From: Pseudomonas sp. Au-Pse12 | Lineage (GTDB): Bacteria > Pseudomonadota > Gammaproteobacteria > Pseudomonadales > Pseudomonadaceae | Assembly (NCBI RefSeq): GCF_021341665.1 | Contig: NZ_JAJTTH010000002.1 | Location: 744,001 to 808,000 of the forward strand | DNA: 64,000 bases | Direction of reading: 5' to 3' | In this document: in pieces, positions 46,568-54,871 of the stretch | Layout: the number at the start of each line of letters is the position of its first letter | Position numbering within the stretch: position 1 is the first letter of the stretch | The notes under the pieces: generated by a model | Databases searched by the model: none | What the model was told of the DNA's origin: nothing | Seen by the model: only the letters and a program-made list of their open reading frames with translations | Position numbers and translations under genes: made by a program

Positions 46568-47103
46568 CTCGTTCTCTCTGATCATGGGAATGGAAGATGG
46601 ATCTGGATCGTTGGGATCTCTCTGCCGCAAAAAACCGTTTCAATCGTCGATTTATCTGGCCTTCAGAACCATTCGGGATCATCTGAAAACAGCATGCTGG
46701 TACTCAGACAGGAACCGAATATAGGACCTTTGGGCGACGATTTATATGACCTGATGCAGCAATCGAGTAAAAACCCCTACCCCTCCACTGCGCCGCCCTA
46801 AAGCCTGTCCGGAAACCGGTTTTCAGAATCACCGCCATAGCGATGTGCGATATCGGCACTTCACAGGGAAGCCCAGTGATGCCCAATCGCTCAAAGCCTG
46901 CGTCCGCCCAAGAGGCCCAAGCCGGTATCGAGCTCAAGACCGACAGCAGTTTCCGAAGGGCACACCGAAAGTGATCGTCCAGAAGGACGATGTTTCATTT
47001 CACTGTGCTTGTGATGATTTCTTAACGTTCGTCCCACATGAGGCGCCCAATCGGGTGCCACTGTCCGCCAGGCCAAATAGCCATTCGTGAGCGAGAATCA
47101 GTG
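46568..47103. other. non-coding stretch at the edge of the oxidoreductase cluster
   Basis: Over 500 bases without a credible gene. Short open frames on both strands lack ribosome binding sites and family likeness. It marks the change from the conserved nadC neighbourhood to the cluster at 47104-51938, so it may contain an old insertion boundary, but no repeat or integrase trace was recognised. Confidence 0.4.
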
Positions 47104-47541
47104 ATGAGCAATAGCGCTATAGAAATGACCAATCTGCTTTACCGCTATGCAGAGAGAATGGACCGGGGTGACCTTGAAGGTGCCGCAGCCCTCTTCCGAC
47201 ATGCGCGCGTCAAAGTCTCAAACTGCGAAAACCTTCTTGATGAGGCTGGAATACTGCTCATCTGGAAACAACACGTAAAGATCTATCCTTGCGGAACTCC
47301 GCGCACAAAACATGTCATCACCAATCCGATCATCGAAATCGATGATGCCTCAGGCAAGGCGACAATAGACTCCTACTACACAGTTCTTCAGGCGACCAAC
47401 GAGCTCCCCCTCCAGCCAATCGCTGCGGGCCGCTACCACGACGAATTTGAGCGCGTCGGCCAGACATGGCGTTTTTGCTTTCGCGATTATTCCCTGCTGG
47501 AGCTAACGGGTGACCTGAGTTTTCATCTGCAGGGCCTATAA
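47104..47541 (+). CDS. SnoaL/NTF2-like small protein
   Basis: 145-residue alpha+beta barrel protein of the SnoaL-like family (MSNSAIEMTNLLYRYAERMDRGDLEGAAALFRHARV... RYHDEFERVGQTWRFCFRDYSLLELTGDLSFHL). The pattern of an N-terminal helix pair with Y-x-x-x-[MI]-D-x-G-D, and a Y-H-D-x-[FY]-x-R...W-[RK]-F ending, is typical of polyketide/steroid isomerase-like and dehydratase folds. Substrate unknown. It is the only plus-strand gene of the cluster. Upstream in-frame codons to 47038 lack a ribosome binding site. Confidence 0.8.
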   Translation: MSNSAIEMTNLLYRYAERMDRGDLEGAAALFRHARVKVSNCENLLDEAGILLIWKQHVKIYPCGTPRTKHVITNPIIEIDDASGKATIDSYYTVLQATNELPLQPIAAGRYHDEFERVGQTWRFCFRDYSLLELTGDLSFHLQGL

Positions 47542-47717
47542 GAGTTAACCCCCCAATCCATCCTTTGGCCGCGACCCTGGCTTGGGCACCGGCCACTGAC
47601 TGAAGGGTGGATTGCAGGGCAAGGATGCCCGCTGGGCCGTGGCATCGCATCGCCATCGAGCGGGGTTAAATCGTCTCGACTGGAGCGAAGCTGGCTCGTT
47701 TCAGTCGCCGTTCCTTC

Positions 47718-48320
47718 TTACCTGGGCACACGATGGAAATGCCGAAGCATGCGCATCTGCGCTCGAATCTCGCTCTCCTCTGCGGGAACAAGGCAGTAAG
47801 CCAGCCCGATGCGACTAATCAACGCAATGATGTTTTCCAAAGTGGCAGGAGATGGGCCATACAGATCGACATCACGGCGGTACGGCCCTTCCAGCACGTT
47901 GTTCCACATAGGTGCGATGTTCTCAAGAATGTAGGAGAACACCTCTGAGGTCACATTTCTCGCCAGGTAGTTATGGTGGAAACCGCCATGGTGGCGGTCG
48001 CGATATCGGACTGAAAAGCACACGCACTCCTCGAGATAGGCTTCAAAATCTTCCTCGAACTCGCGCAAGCTGCGTCGCATTTCGTCAAAAAATGCGCCGT
48101 TCTCGGCGTTGATTACCGCCTGTATCAGCTCTTTTTTCCCGCCGTAGTACCGGTAGAGGGTCCGCCGCGAGATATTGGCTCGCTGTGCCACGTCATCGAT
48201 CGAGAAACCATCGACCCCCTGCTCAATCATCGCGTCCAACGCTGAGCGCAAGATCAAGGTTCGCCCTTCGTTGGCGCTATCCATTCGGCTGGCATCACCC
48301 CAGCGAAACTGTCGACTCAT
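47718..48320 (-). CDS. TetR-family transcriptional regulator
   Basis: Regulator of about 200 residues. The helix-turn-helix is RTLILRSALDAMIEQGVDGFSIDDVAQRANISRRTLYRYYGGKKELIQAV, with the usual TLYRYF-like ending. The C-terminal ligand domain (from about residue 80) has no recognisable specificity. Candidate starts are ATG 48320 (MSRQF) and ATG 48284 (MDSANE); 48320 is listed. A perfect 10-base palindrome (48431-48457) lies about 110 bases upstream, the probable operator. It is convergent with the SnoaL-like gene and is followed upstream by the SDR-oxidoreductase genes on the same strand. Confidence 0.85.
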   Translation of the reverse strand: MSRQFRWGDASRMDSANEGRTLILRSALDAMIEQGVDGFSIDDVAQRANISRRTLYRYYGGKKELIQAVINAENGAFFDEMRRSLREFEEDFEAYLEECVCFSVRYRDRHHGGFHHNYLARNVTSEVFSYILENIAPMWNNVLEGPYRRDVDLYGPSPATLENIIALISRIGLAYCLVPAEESEIRAQMRMLRHFHRVPR

Positions 48321-48430
48321 ACAAACCTCTGCCACTTCGTTCAGGACGTGTTGGTCCACCCCAGGGGGGGGAACTCGATCAAGCAGACGCTCTCACGCAA
48401 TGACACGGACTATAAATTATGCGCCATGGC

Positions 48431-48457
48431 ATGACACATATTATTGCTATGTGTCAT
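48431..48457. promoter_or_regulatory. perfect palindrome, probable operator of the TetR regulator
   Basis: ATGACACATA (48431-48440) and TATGTGTCAT (48448-48457) form perfect 10-base arms around 7 bases. The size and position upstream of the regulator fit a TetR dimer site. Confidence 0.75.
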
Positions 48458-48609
48458 AGCTACTAGGCTAGAACCAAGAAACTCAGTCGAATAGCAAACT
48501 GTGGAGCGACCCTCGCCAGCGGCGGGGTCGATACAAAGATTCGTGTTCCTGATGGTGCGTTTTGACGGGCCACGCCTGGAGCATTCACCCGCCCGAGGCC
48601 TCCAAACAA

Positions 48610-48635
48610 AATAACGGCTCATTCGAGCCGTTATT
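48610..48635 (-). terminator. intrinsic terminator after the SDR gene
   Basis: AATAACGGCTC (48610-48620) pairs with GAGCCGTTATT (48625-48635) around ATTC. On the minus strand it is followed by a T-rich run. It lies 26 bases after the SDR stop and closes the oxidoreductase operon. Confidence 0.88.
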
Positions 48636-48661
48636 CTTGAGCATTAACGCAACAGTATCTT

Positions 48662-49417
48662 CTAACTGAAGGTGCTACCTGCGAGCATGCCACCATCCAC
48701 AATGAACTCCGCACCGGTGCAATACGTGGACTCCTCGGACGCAAGGAACAACACCAGGTTGGCCACTTCATCGGGGCGACCGATACGAGGAATCGGTAAG
48801 CCGCGGTAGATCGACGCCGCGTCGAGATCGGCAAACTCTGGCGGTCGCGCCATGGCTGTGTCGATGCCGCCCGGGTGTACGGAGTTGACCCGGATGTTGT
48901 GGCCGCCGAACTCGAGTGCAGCGACTTTGCTCATGCCACGCACTGCGAACTTGCTGGCAACGTAGGCCCCACCGCCTGCAACTCCCTCCATGCCCGCCGT
49001 CGAGGAAACGTTCACAATTGAGCCCCTTCCCGCCTCCTTCATCGCCTGCAATACCGCTTTCATCCCCAGCCAGCATCCCACCTGATTCACGTCGATGACC
49101 TTGCGGTAGTCGTCGAGGGAGCAGGCTTCAATGGGCGCAAGCTTGAGGATGGCGGCGTTATTGACCAGCACGTCGAGCTTGCCGAAGCGCGCCTGTACCG
49201 CACTCACGACTGCGCTCCAATCCTCGGGGCAGGTCACGTCCAGACGCTGGAACATCGCGGCCTCGCCCAATTCAGACGCCACCCGCTGACCGTCTTCGAC
49301 CAGCACATCGGCGATCACTACGCGCGCGCCCTCCGCCACGAACAAGCGTGCTTCCGCCTCGCCCTGGCCGCGAGCGCCCCCCGTAATCAATGCTACTTTG
49401 CCTTCTAGCCGCTTCAT
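48662..49417 (-). CDS. short-chain dehydrogenase/reductase (hydroxysteroid dehydrogenase-like)
   Basis: NAD(P)-dependent classical SDR of 251 residues from ATG 49417. The cofactor motif is TGGARGQGEAEA (residues 12-23, TGxxxGxG), with Asp near the end of beta2 (VVIADVL) suggesting NAD preference. NNAAI (NNAG type) and the catalytic Ser, Tyr and Lys are visible in VNVSSTAGMEGVAGGGAYVASKFAV. It resembles 3-alpha/20-beta-hydroxysteroid and cyclic-alcohol dehydrogenases. It lies 58 bases after the flavoprotein gene on the same strand. The long in-frame extension to 49837 overlaps that gene and is rejected. Confidence 0.9.
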   Translation of the reverse strand: MKRLEGKVALITGGARGQGEAEARLFVAEGARVVIADVLVEDGQRVASELGEAAMFQRLDVTCPEDWSAVVSAVQARFGKLDVLVNNAAILKLAPIEACSLDDYRKVIDVNQVGCWLGMKAVLQAMKEAGRGSIVNVSSTAGMEGVAGGGAYVASKFAVRGMSKVAALEFGGHNIRVNSVHPGGIDTAMARPPEFADLDAASIYRGLPIPRIGRPDEVANLVLFLASEESTYCTGAEFIVDGGMLAGSTFS

Positions 49418-49475
49418 GGTAATCCTCGCTGGTAAGAAACTGGAGAACGGCACGTACCTGTGCCAAGTCATCGAT

Positions 49476-51722
49476 TCAACACCTGATAGCGCCGCCCGGG
49501 GACGTCCCGGCATCCGGCGCATCCACCATCGTCCCGGGTTCGTGACGCAAGGTCTGAGGGGGCGGCGACGGCGTCTCGGACACGTCACTGCCTTGTGTGA
49601 TATAGGCCGCGGCCCGTGCCGCTCCGCGCATGGCGCCTTCGATGTAGGACACGCCACTGCAATCGCCGACTTCGTACACGTTGAACCCCTCGGCGGTAAG
49701 CTGCCGGGCAAGCGTAAGGTCGTCGGACGCCCCCTTGGCCACGATGACGTGATCGGCATCGGCCACACGGTGCGCTCCGTCGCCATCGCGAAAGCAAACG
49801 CGGTCGACCTCGATCCGGATGTCCGATGCCCCCGCAAAAAGACTCAAGCCATGTTCCGCCAGTTCGGCCAGCATGCGCATACGTCGGACGATGCTGAGTC
49901 CCGCCCCCAGGCGCGGTACGTCGTCGACAATGGTGACGGCGCGGCCGCGCTCGGCGAGAAACTCGGCCAACTCAAGTCCGACGAGTTCGCCGCCGACAAT
50001 CACGATGCGCTTGCCCAGTGGCATCCATTGCCGTGTGGCCTGACGCACGAATGTGATGTTCGACGTCAAGCCCGTCGCAGCGCCGATCTTTGCAGCCATG
50101 CGCGTCGTCCAGCCGACCTTGCGCGTGAGCGCCCGCGAGCTTTCGCCGAGTAGCAATCCGCGCATGTCGTCGCCGCTCAGTACATGCGGCAGATCATGCC
50201 CAGGAATGTCCGGCAAGCTGCGCAACGCTCCCGTCGCCACGATCACGGCATCATGATTCATGCTGCGCAGCAGTTCCGGTGTCGCCCTGGTGCGCAAGCG
50301 TACTTCGACACGCGCCGCCGCCACTTGACGCTGTAGCCAGTCGAGCAAACGTTCATTGGGTGGGTACGCAAGCGCCGCAAAACGTAGCGTACCGCCCAGT
50401 TGAGCGCCTTGTTCCAGCAGCGTCACGCGATGGCCATCCGCCGCCAGCCGCCGTGCCGCCTCCATCCCACCGGGACCACCACCGATGACGACAACCCGCT
50501 TGCTGCGAGTCGACCGCGCCTGGCGCAGGGACTCGAAGCCGGTGTCCGGGTTGACTGCACAGCGTAGCGGCTGGCCGACATAGATGGCGCTGATGCACGT
50601 GTAGCAGTAGATGCACGGCAGCACATCGTTGGGCCGACCTTGCGCAAGTTTGTGCGGCAACGCCGGATCGGCAAGCAGCTTGCGCCCCATCGATACGAAG
50701 TCGAGTTCGCCTGCGGCGATTGCTGCGTCGGCCACCTCCGGCTCGACCCGCCCCGAGGCAATCACCGGGATGTTGACGGCCGCCTTGATTCGCGCCGCGA
50801 ACGGCAGGTTCACGCCAGGCTCATGAGGTGTGTGCGATGCCGAATGCAGCTTTGGATTTCCAATGTCGTGATAGGCGGTAACGGTCACTGCATCAGCGCC
50901 CGCAACCTCGACCATCTGCGCGGTGCGCACCGCATCGTCGATCGTGATGCCGTGCAGCGCGCCCTCCTCGCGCGAATCGAGCTTGCACCATACCGGAAAA
51001 TCGTCGCCGACCTCGGCACGTACCGCCCGCAGCACTTCAAGCAGGAGGCGGACACGATGTTCGAGTGGGCCGCCGTAGGCATCCGTGCGTTTGTTGCTCT
51101 TGGGCGAGATGAATGACGACAGAAGATAGCCGTGTCCTCCATGGATCTCGACGCCGTCGAAACCCGCTTGCTTCGCACGGCCGGCGGCCGCGGCAAACTG
51201 CGCGACCACTGTATCAATGTCGTCCTGCATCATGACCTTTACGCTCACGGCGGCAATACGGCTGAACGGTGCCTGGGTCAATTCGTCGAGCAGGAAGGCT
51301 GCGGTGAAATCGCCGGTGGGCGGATCGGGCAGCGACGGCCCCCATATCGGGCGCCCCGCGAGCATGTCTTCCATCCCGACCAGCCCACCATGATGCAACT
51401 GCGCGGCGATCTTCGCCCCATGCGCATGCACCGCCTGCGTCAGCGCCGTGAGGCCGGACAGGAAACGGTCATCCGAGATGGCGATCTGATTCGCTTGATT
51501 CGCGCCGACAGGCCATGCGACGCCGGCAACACCAGTGATAATCAGGCCGGCGCCGCCACGCGCCTGCGCCTCGTGATAACGCAGCAGGCGCTCGCCGCAT
51601 TGACCATCGGGCTCTGCCAAGCTGGCCCCCATGGCCGTAACGGCGATGCGATTACGTAACGCCAGCGTGCCGATCTGCCCTGGCGACAACAGGCTGAAAT
51701 AGTGTTGATGCACTTGAACCAT
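49476..51722 (-). CDS. old-yellow-enzyme / FAD oxidoreductase (2,4-dienoyl-CoA reductase-like)
   Basis: 748-residue multidomain flavoenzyme that likely reduces an activated C=C bond. Residues 1-370 are an FMN-binding TIM barrel of the OYE family (FSLLSPGQIGTLALRNRIAVTAMGASLAEPDGQ, IAAQLHHGGL, GVEIHGGHGYLLSSFISPKSNKRTDAYGG). A cysteine motif follows, PCIYCYTCISAI then RCAVNP: C-x2-C-x2-C-x11-C for a [4Fe-4S] cluster, one residue shorter than the C-x2-C-x3-C I recall for dienoyl-CoA reductase. The C-terminal half binds FAD/NAD(P)H (VVVIGGGPGGMEAARRLA; IVIVGGELVGLELAEFLAERG). Bile-acid and steroid enoate reductases share this architecture. ATG 51722 begins MVQVHQHYF. Confidence 0.9.
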   Translation of the reverse strand: MVQVHQHYFSLLSPGQIGTLALRNRIAVTAMGASLAEPDGQCGERLLRYHEAQARGGAGLIITGVAGVAWPVGANQANQIAISDDRFLSGLTALTQAVHAHGAKIAAQLHHGGLVGMEDMLAGRPIWGPSLPDPPTGDFTAAFLLDELTQAPFSRIAAVSVKVMMQDDIDTVVAQFAAAAGRAKQAGFDGVEIHGGHGYLLSSFISPKSNKRTDAYGGPLEHRVRLLLEVLRAVRAEVGDDFPVWCKLDSREEGALHGITIDDAVRTAQMVEVAGADAVTVTAYHDIGNPKLHSASHTPHEPGVNLPFAARIKAAVNIPVIASGRVEPEVADAAIAAGELDFVSMGRKLLADPALPHKLAQGRPNDVLPCIYCYTCISAIYVGQPLRCAVNPDTGFESLRQARSTRSKRVVVIGGGPGGMEAARRLAADGHRVTLLEQGAQLGGTLRFAALAYPPNERLLDWLQRQVAAARVEVRLRTRATPELLRSMNHDAVIVATGALRSLPDIPGHDLPHVLSGDDMRGLLLGESSRALTRKVGWTTRMAAKIGAATGLTSNITFVRQATRQWMPLGKRIVIVGGELVGLELAEFLAERGRAVTIVDDVPRLGAGLSIVRRMRMLAELAEHGLSLFAGASDIRIEVDRVCFRDGDGAHRVADADHVIVAKGASDDLTLARQLTAEGFNVYEVGDCSGVSYIEGAMRGAARAAAYITQGSDVSETPSPPPQTLRHEPGTMVDAPDAGTSPGGAIRC

Positions 51723-51803
51723 TGGCGAGTCTCCATCGCGCAAGTGAAATCGTGAGGACACTTTCGCAGGCGGCCCGGCCATGAAGCCGCGCCGCGGCGA
51801 ACG

Positions 51804-51938
51804 TCACGAGGGATCGATCACCTCAAGTTCATCCCAGGCCGGGGCGAACATGGGCCTGAACAGTGCCTCATCGGCGTAGATGCGTTCGCCGGTCACGTAG
51901 GCGGTTCCCGCCATAGGATCACTAGTATTCGAGCGCAT
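51804..51938 (-). CDS. 44-residue ORF leading the oxidoreductase operon
   Basis: A short frame (MRSNTSDPMAGTAYVTGERI... ending ELEVIDPS) opens at ATG 51938 after a near-ideal GGGGAGGAGG six bases upstream. It stops 81 bases before the flavoprotein start, on the same strand. It could be a true small protein, a leader peptide, or the stub of a deleted gene; I recognise no family. The strong ribosome binding site is the main evidence for translation. Confidence 0.5.
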   Translation of the reverse strand: MRSNTSDPMAGTAYVTGERIYADEALFRPMFAPAWDELEVIDPS

Positions 51939-52087
51939 GATGAGCCTCCTCCCCTGATTGTTCGTTTATTGATGACGAGTGTCGGTTTCGATCGAGTCGT
52001 TGGCGTTTAGCACCTCAAGCGACGGTAGAGCGAAGCAGCCGAATCTCGAGGCGTACCCTGAGCACTATGTCTCACATTAATGAATTC

Positions 52088-52105
52088 GTGCCACGATACT
52101 GGCAC
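52088..52105. promoter_or_regulatory. palindrome upstream of the oxidoreductase operon
   Basis: GTGCCA (52088-52093) and TGGCAC (52100-52105) are perfect 6-base arms around CGATAC. It lies about 150 bases upstream of the 44-residue ORF, a plausible regulator site for the minus-strand operon. Confidence 0.4.
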
Positions 52106-52239
52106 AAAATATAGACCTTGTGACATACGAATCAAAAATAACTTCTCTACGGTCCGGGAAGGGGGGGGCCGGATCATGAAAGGAGGGGCGCCTGTCACCC
52201 CTTCAAATAGCTGTATAGGTACGAACAAGACAGCCAGAA

Positions 52240-52272
52240 ACCACAAAGCCCGCACTAGGCGGGCTTTGTGGT
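52240..52272. terminator. strong bidirectional hairpin
   Basis: ACCACAAAGCCCGC (52240-52253) is fully complementary to GCGGGCTTTGTGGT (52259-52272) around ACTAG. It resembles terminators that end phage or tRNA transcripts and sits between the catabolic cluster and the accessory DNA. Confidence 0.75.
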
Positions 52273-52487
52273 GCGTCTCGTAAACAGTGACGGACTGATT
52301 GAAACTGCTTGATGGGGTGACAGGAATCGAATCAGGCACCTACAGACCAATGAATTCAACGTAACTGACATATAGTAATGGCGTCTATATACCTAAACGT
52401 ATACCTAAAACGGAATGCACCCCATGTCTCGCATTGAAGCGCGGAAGACCAAAACCAAGCATCAGAGGCAGGGGCGCCCAGGTAGGC

Positions 52488-52847
52488 TCAGTCTTTTTTG
52501 ATGGGAGACATGATTTCCTTCAGGTAGCCCAGGACCAGGCCACCGAAGGCGCTACTGAAAAGCATCTTATCCATCGACTGGATCTCGGGATCTGTCAGCC
52601 AACGCACACAGACACCGAAAATGGAGCTAGGTCCGGCCAAATGCCAGAACCTGACCATGATCAGCAGAGCAAAAAGGACTGCGCCAAATCTGAGAGCAAA
52701 AATAGCAAGGGAGTGGACTTCCTTCTGAACCTTTTCTTTAGGGTCTTCAAGGACGCTCTTCTCTTTCTCCGCCTTCTTCAGATCTTGGGGGGTGGTTTCG
52801 AGGGGGGCCGCCGATCCGATGGCGGCAAATGGATCATCCTGCTGCAT
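52488..52847 (-). CDS. small membrane protein coupled to the Panacea gene, candidate toxin
   Basis: 119 residues. A charged N-terminal half (TTPQDLKKAEKEKSVLEDPKEKVQKEVHS) precedes a strong membrane helix (LAIFALRFGAVLFALLIMVRFWHLAG). A second, weaker hydrophobic stretch (KMLFSSAFGGLVLGYLKEIMS) lies near the C-terminus. Its start overlaps the 3' end of the Panacea-domain gene by 14 bases. Panacea-containing antitoxins are known to pair with many different toxins, including membrane-active ones, so this may be a toxin; it could instead be an unrelated accessory membrane protein. Confidence 0.65.
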   Translation of the reverse strand: MQQDDPFAAIGSAAPLETTPQDLKKAEKEKSVLEDPKEKVQKEVHSLAIFALRFGAVLFALLIMVRFWHLAGPSSIFGVCVRWLTDPEIQSMDKMLFSSAFGGLVLGYLKEIMSPIKKD

Positions 52848-53334
52848 GCTGAGAAGCTACCGCAATCTTGTGCTTGTAGTGCTCCTCAATCCAATCGTTC
52901 GGAATGATGGCGCCGTGATACTGATCACCACCGGAGGCCTGCCAAGTGCGGTCCCAAGGGGTACCCTGCTGATGGGTCATCGCCGAGAGGGCAATTCCAT
53001 CGTAGTTGGCATAGGAATTCCAGACCCGGTCCAAAAGCGGCAACGTTTGAGGGTTAGGGACAGGGTTCTGGGCATCGCCAGCCATTCCATAGCACTCAAT
53101 GGGTGCATAAATGTTGTTTCGACCGTACTTCTTGACCTTCTGATACAGGTCAGGGATCACTGGGCCGTAGCGCCAAGCTTGCACCGCGTCGTTGATCAAG
53201 TTCTGTGAAAAATACCCGCGGTGCCAGCCATGGGCGATGTAAACGAGCTTGATCAGCTTCATCGGTGTAAGCGGAACACCCGAATCAAACGACTTCTGGA
53301 TGAAGTAGTTGGCAACGGCTTCGCTGTTTAGCAT
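52834..53334 (-). CDS. Panacea (DUF4065) domain protein, candidate antitoxin
   Basis: 166 residues with the Panacea/SocA-like signature: MLNSEAVANYFIQKSFDSGVPLTPMKLIKLVYIAHGWHRGYFSQNLINDAVQAWRYGPVIPDLYQKVKKYG (given in part). LTPMKLIKL-Y-AHGW and A-x-x-YGPV-P-x-[VL]-Y are the family's hallmarks. ATG 53334 is chosen because GGAGGA lies six bases upstream; GTG 53340 is too close to it. The next gene overlaps by 14 bases. The Panacea domain is an antitoxin domain with hyper-variable toxin partners and also occurs in phage GepA-like proteins. Confidence 0.88.
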   Translation of the reverse strand: MLNSEAVANYFIQKSFDSGVPLTPMKLIKLVYIAHGWHRGYFSQNLINDAVQAWRYGPVIPDLYQKVKKYGRNNIYAPIECYGMAGDAQNPVPNPQTLPLLDRVWNSYANYDGIALSAMTHQQGTPWDRTWQASGGDQYHGAIIPNDWIEEHYKHKIAVASQHAAG

Positions 53335-54871
53335 GACCACTCCTCCTTTGGCTGGCTGATAGTCTGTTGCCTATCAAAATGGTGCGGAATTATGAAGATT
53401 TCAAGCACTATATCAAGAATCTACATCCGTCAATATATGTACATTTATACAGTATAGCATGCCCCAAAAGCCTTTCTGTAAGCCATACACCTGAAGATAT
53501 GTAAGCCTTCTCTTACAGCTCGGACAGGCACCGGAAAGCTTGCCGGTATCTACAGCCCCATCTGCCTAATGATCATCCGTGGTTCCATTCATCGCGAAGC
53601 TCTCTGCCGGCGTCAGTGGTCCTTTGATCCAGAGCCTTACTCTCGAATGCTTCGGCCATGGCGGTGGCCTTCCTGACGATCAGCAGCGCCAGCTCCAGGG
53701 CAACACCAGCTTGTCGGCGGGTAGATAATCACAACCAACAACGGGTACGGCTCTATCCTAGGTGTGCGGTTGATACTGGCGCCGGAATGAAGCGGAGCCA
53801 GTAGATGACCTGCAGATGCTCCCAGCGGAACGTGAACAGCGACCTGGAAGCCGAGGGGGGCCAAGCTGGCAAGCCGACCAGTTTCCGCTCCAGTGTGAAC
53901 AACTCGTTCACCACCTGCTCCGACCTGCTGTCAAGTCGCTGGAAGCTTCGAAAAATACTTGACGAGCATCAAGCACCAGCACGCCACCTTTAACGCCGGA
54001 ATCGCCGTATTGCTTGGGCTGCGGGCAACTGGCCCGTGTTCTGTCGTCGGAAATCCGTCAAGAGCCTGTCTAGTATTGCCTAGTGCGCTAAGCATTTGTA
54101 TGGCCAGGTATTTCACCACCCCATCCCGCCAGCGAGGGCCTGGATACGATCGGGCAGTGCCCTTGACGGCCACCTATTGAATTCTTGACGTGGCTGGTGC
54201 TGGCCAGGCTACTCGAATGCCCGCAAAGCATTGTGCTGCGGGGCTTTCAGCGTTCCAACTGCTAGTGGCGCCAGATAAATCCGTCAAGACCTGTCCAAAA
54301 TTTCGTCAAGGCTGGTCAAGGACTACGGCCGCGTTTGCCGGGTTCGATCGTGTGCTACTTGTCCCGCAAGTGACTGCCCCGGCGCGCCGCTGTTTCTGGA
54401 CGAGGTAGCTATCCGGCCGCATGTCCAATCTGCCGCCAGCCTTTGTTGGCTTTGGTCCGCGGGCCGACCTGGATGAACTGCGGCCTCTCCAACCGTCCAA
54501 ACCTGTCCAGAATCCGTCTGGGGGCTGTCAGGGGTATGAGATGGCCAGCTCCACTACTTTGCCGGCCTCCAGCACCGACCAGACCTCAGACGCACGGCTA
54601 CAAGAGCCACTGCCATATGCCTGATCCGTACTCCGTCAAAGCGTGGTAACAGAAGCGCTCGTCACCACCAGCAATGTGAGACGGCGCCGGCCACAACTTA
54701 TACCAGCACGGCTTGGCACCTGGCCTTAAACGCCCAGGCCATGCGGATTCGGTCTCATACCTGCCTCACCTTCCGACAAAGTATGTTCAAAGTGCCGCAG
54801 GCCTCCAAGGTACAAACCACATGACCATGCTGTGGCTCCCATGGTCACTCGGACTTATTTGGAAGATCCGA
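53335..54871. other. decayed accessory DNA with paired GTCAA motifs
   Basis: About 1.5 kb without a credible gene. Short frames lack ribosome binding sites and conserved features. The stretch near 53400-53480 is AT-rich and may hold the Panacea promoter. From about 53930 the motif family GTCAA-N5/6-GTC(A/C)A recurs (54051, 54292, 54312, 54498, 54633, about 54774). It looks like remnants of inserted material. Confidence 0.5.
54743..54792. repeat. left copy of a 50-base imperfect repeat flanking the membrane protein gene
   Basis: Aligns without gaps to 55881-55930 with roughly 80% identity by eye, sharing TCTCAT-CCTGCCTCAC and ACAAAG...TCAAAG. The two copies are in direct orientation on either side of the gene at 54872-55522. 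Confidence 0.65.

Larger units (their letters stand above)
51939..52487. other. upstream region and probable edge of accessory DNA
   Basis: About 550 bases without a credible gene. It contains a GTGCCA-CGATAC-TGGCAC palindrome (52088-52105), a strong bidirectional hairpin (52240-52272) and a tRNA T-arm-like stretch (about 52311-52345). A short frame at 52424 (MSRIEARKTKTKHQ) ends quickly and may be a gene stub. Confidence 0.45.

Noticed and set aside
52007..52339. 110-residue minus-strand frame over the terminator and tRNA-like stretch
   Set aside because: It crosses a perfect terminator hairpin and has no ribosome binding site or family likeness.
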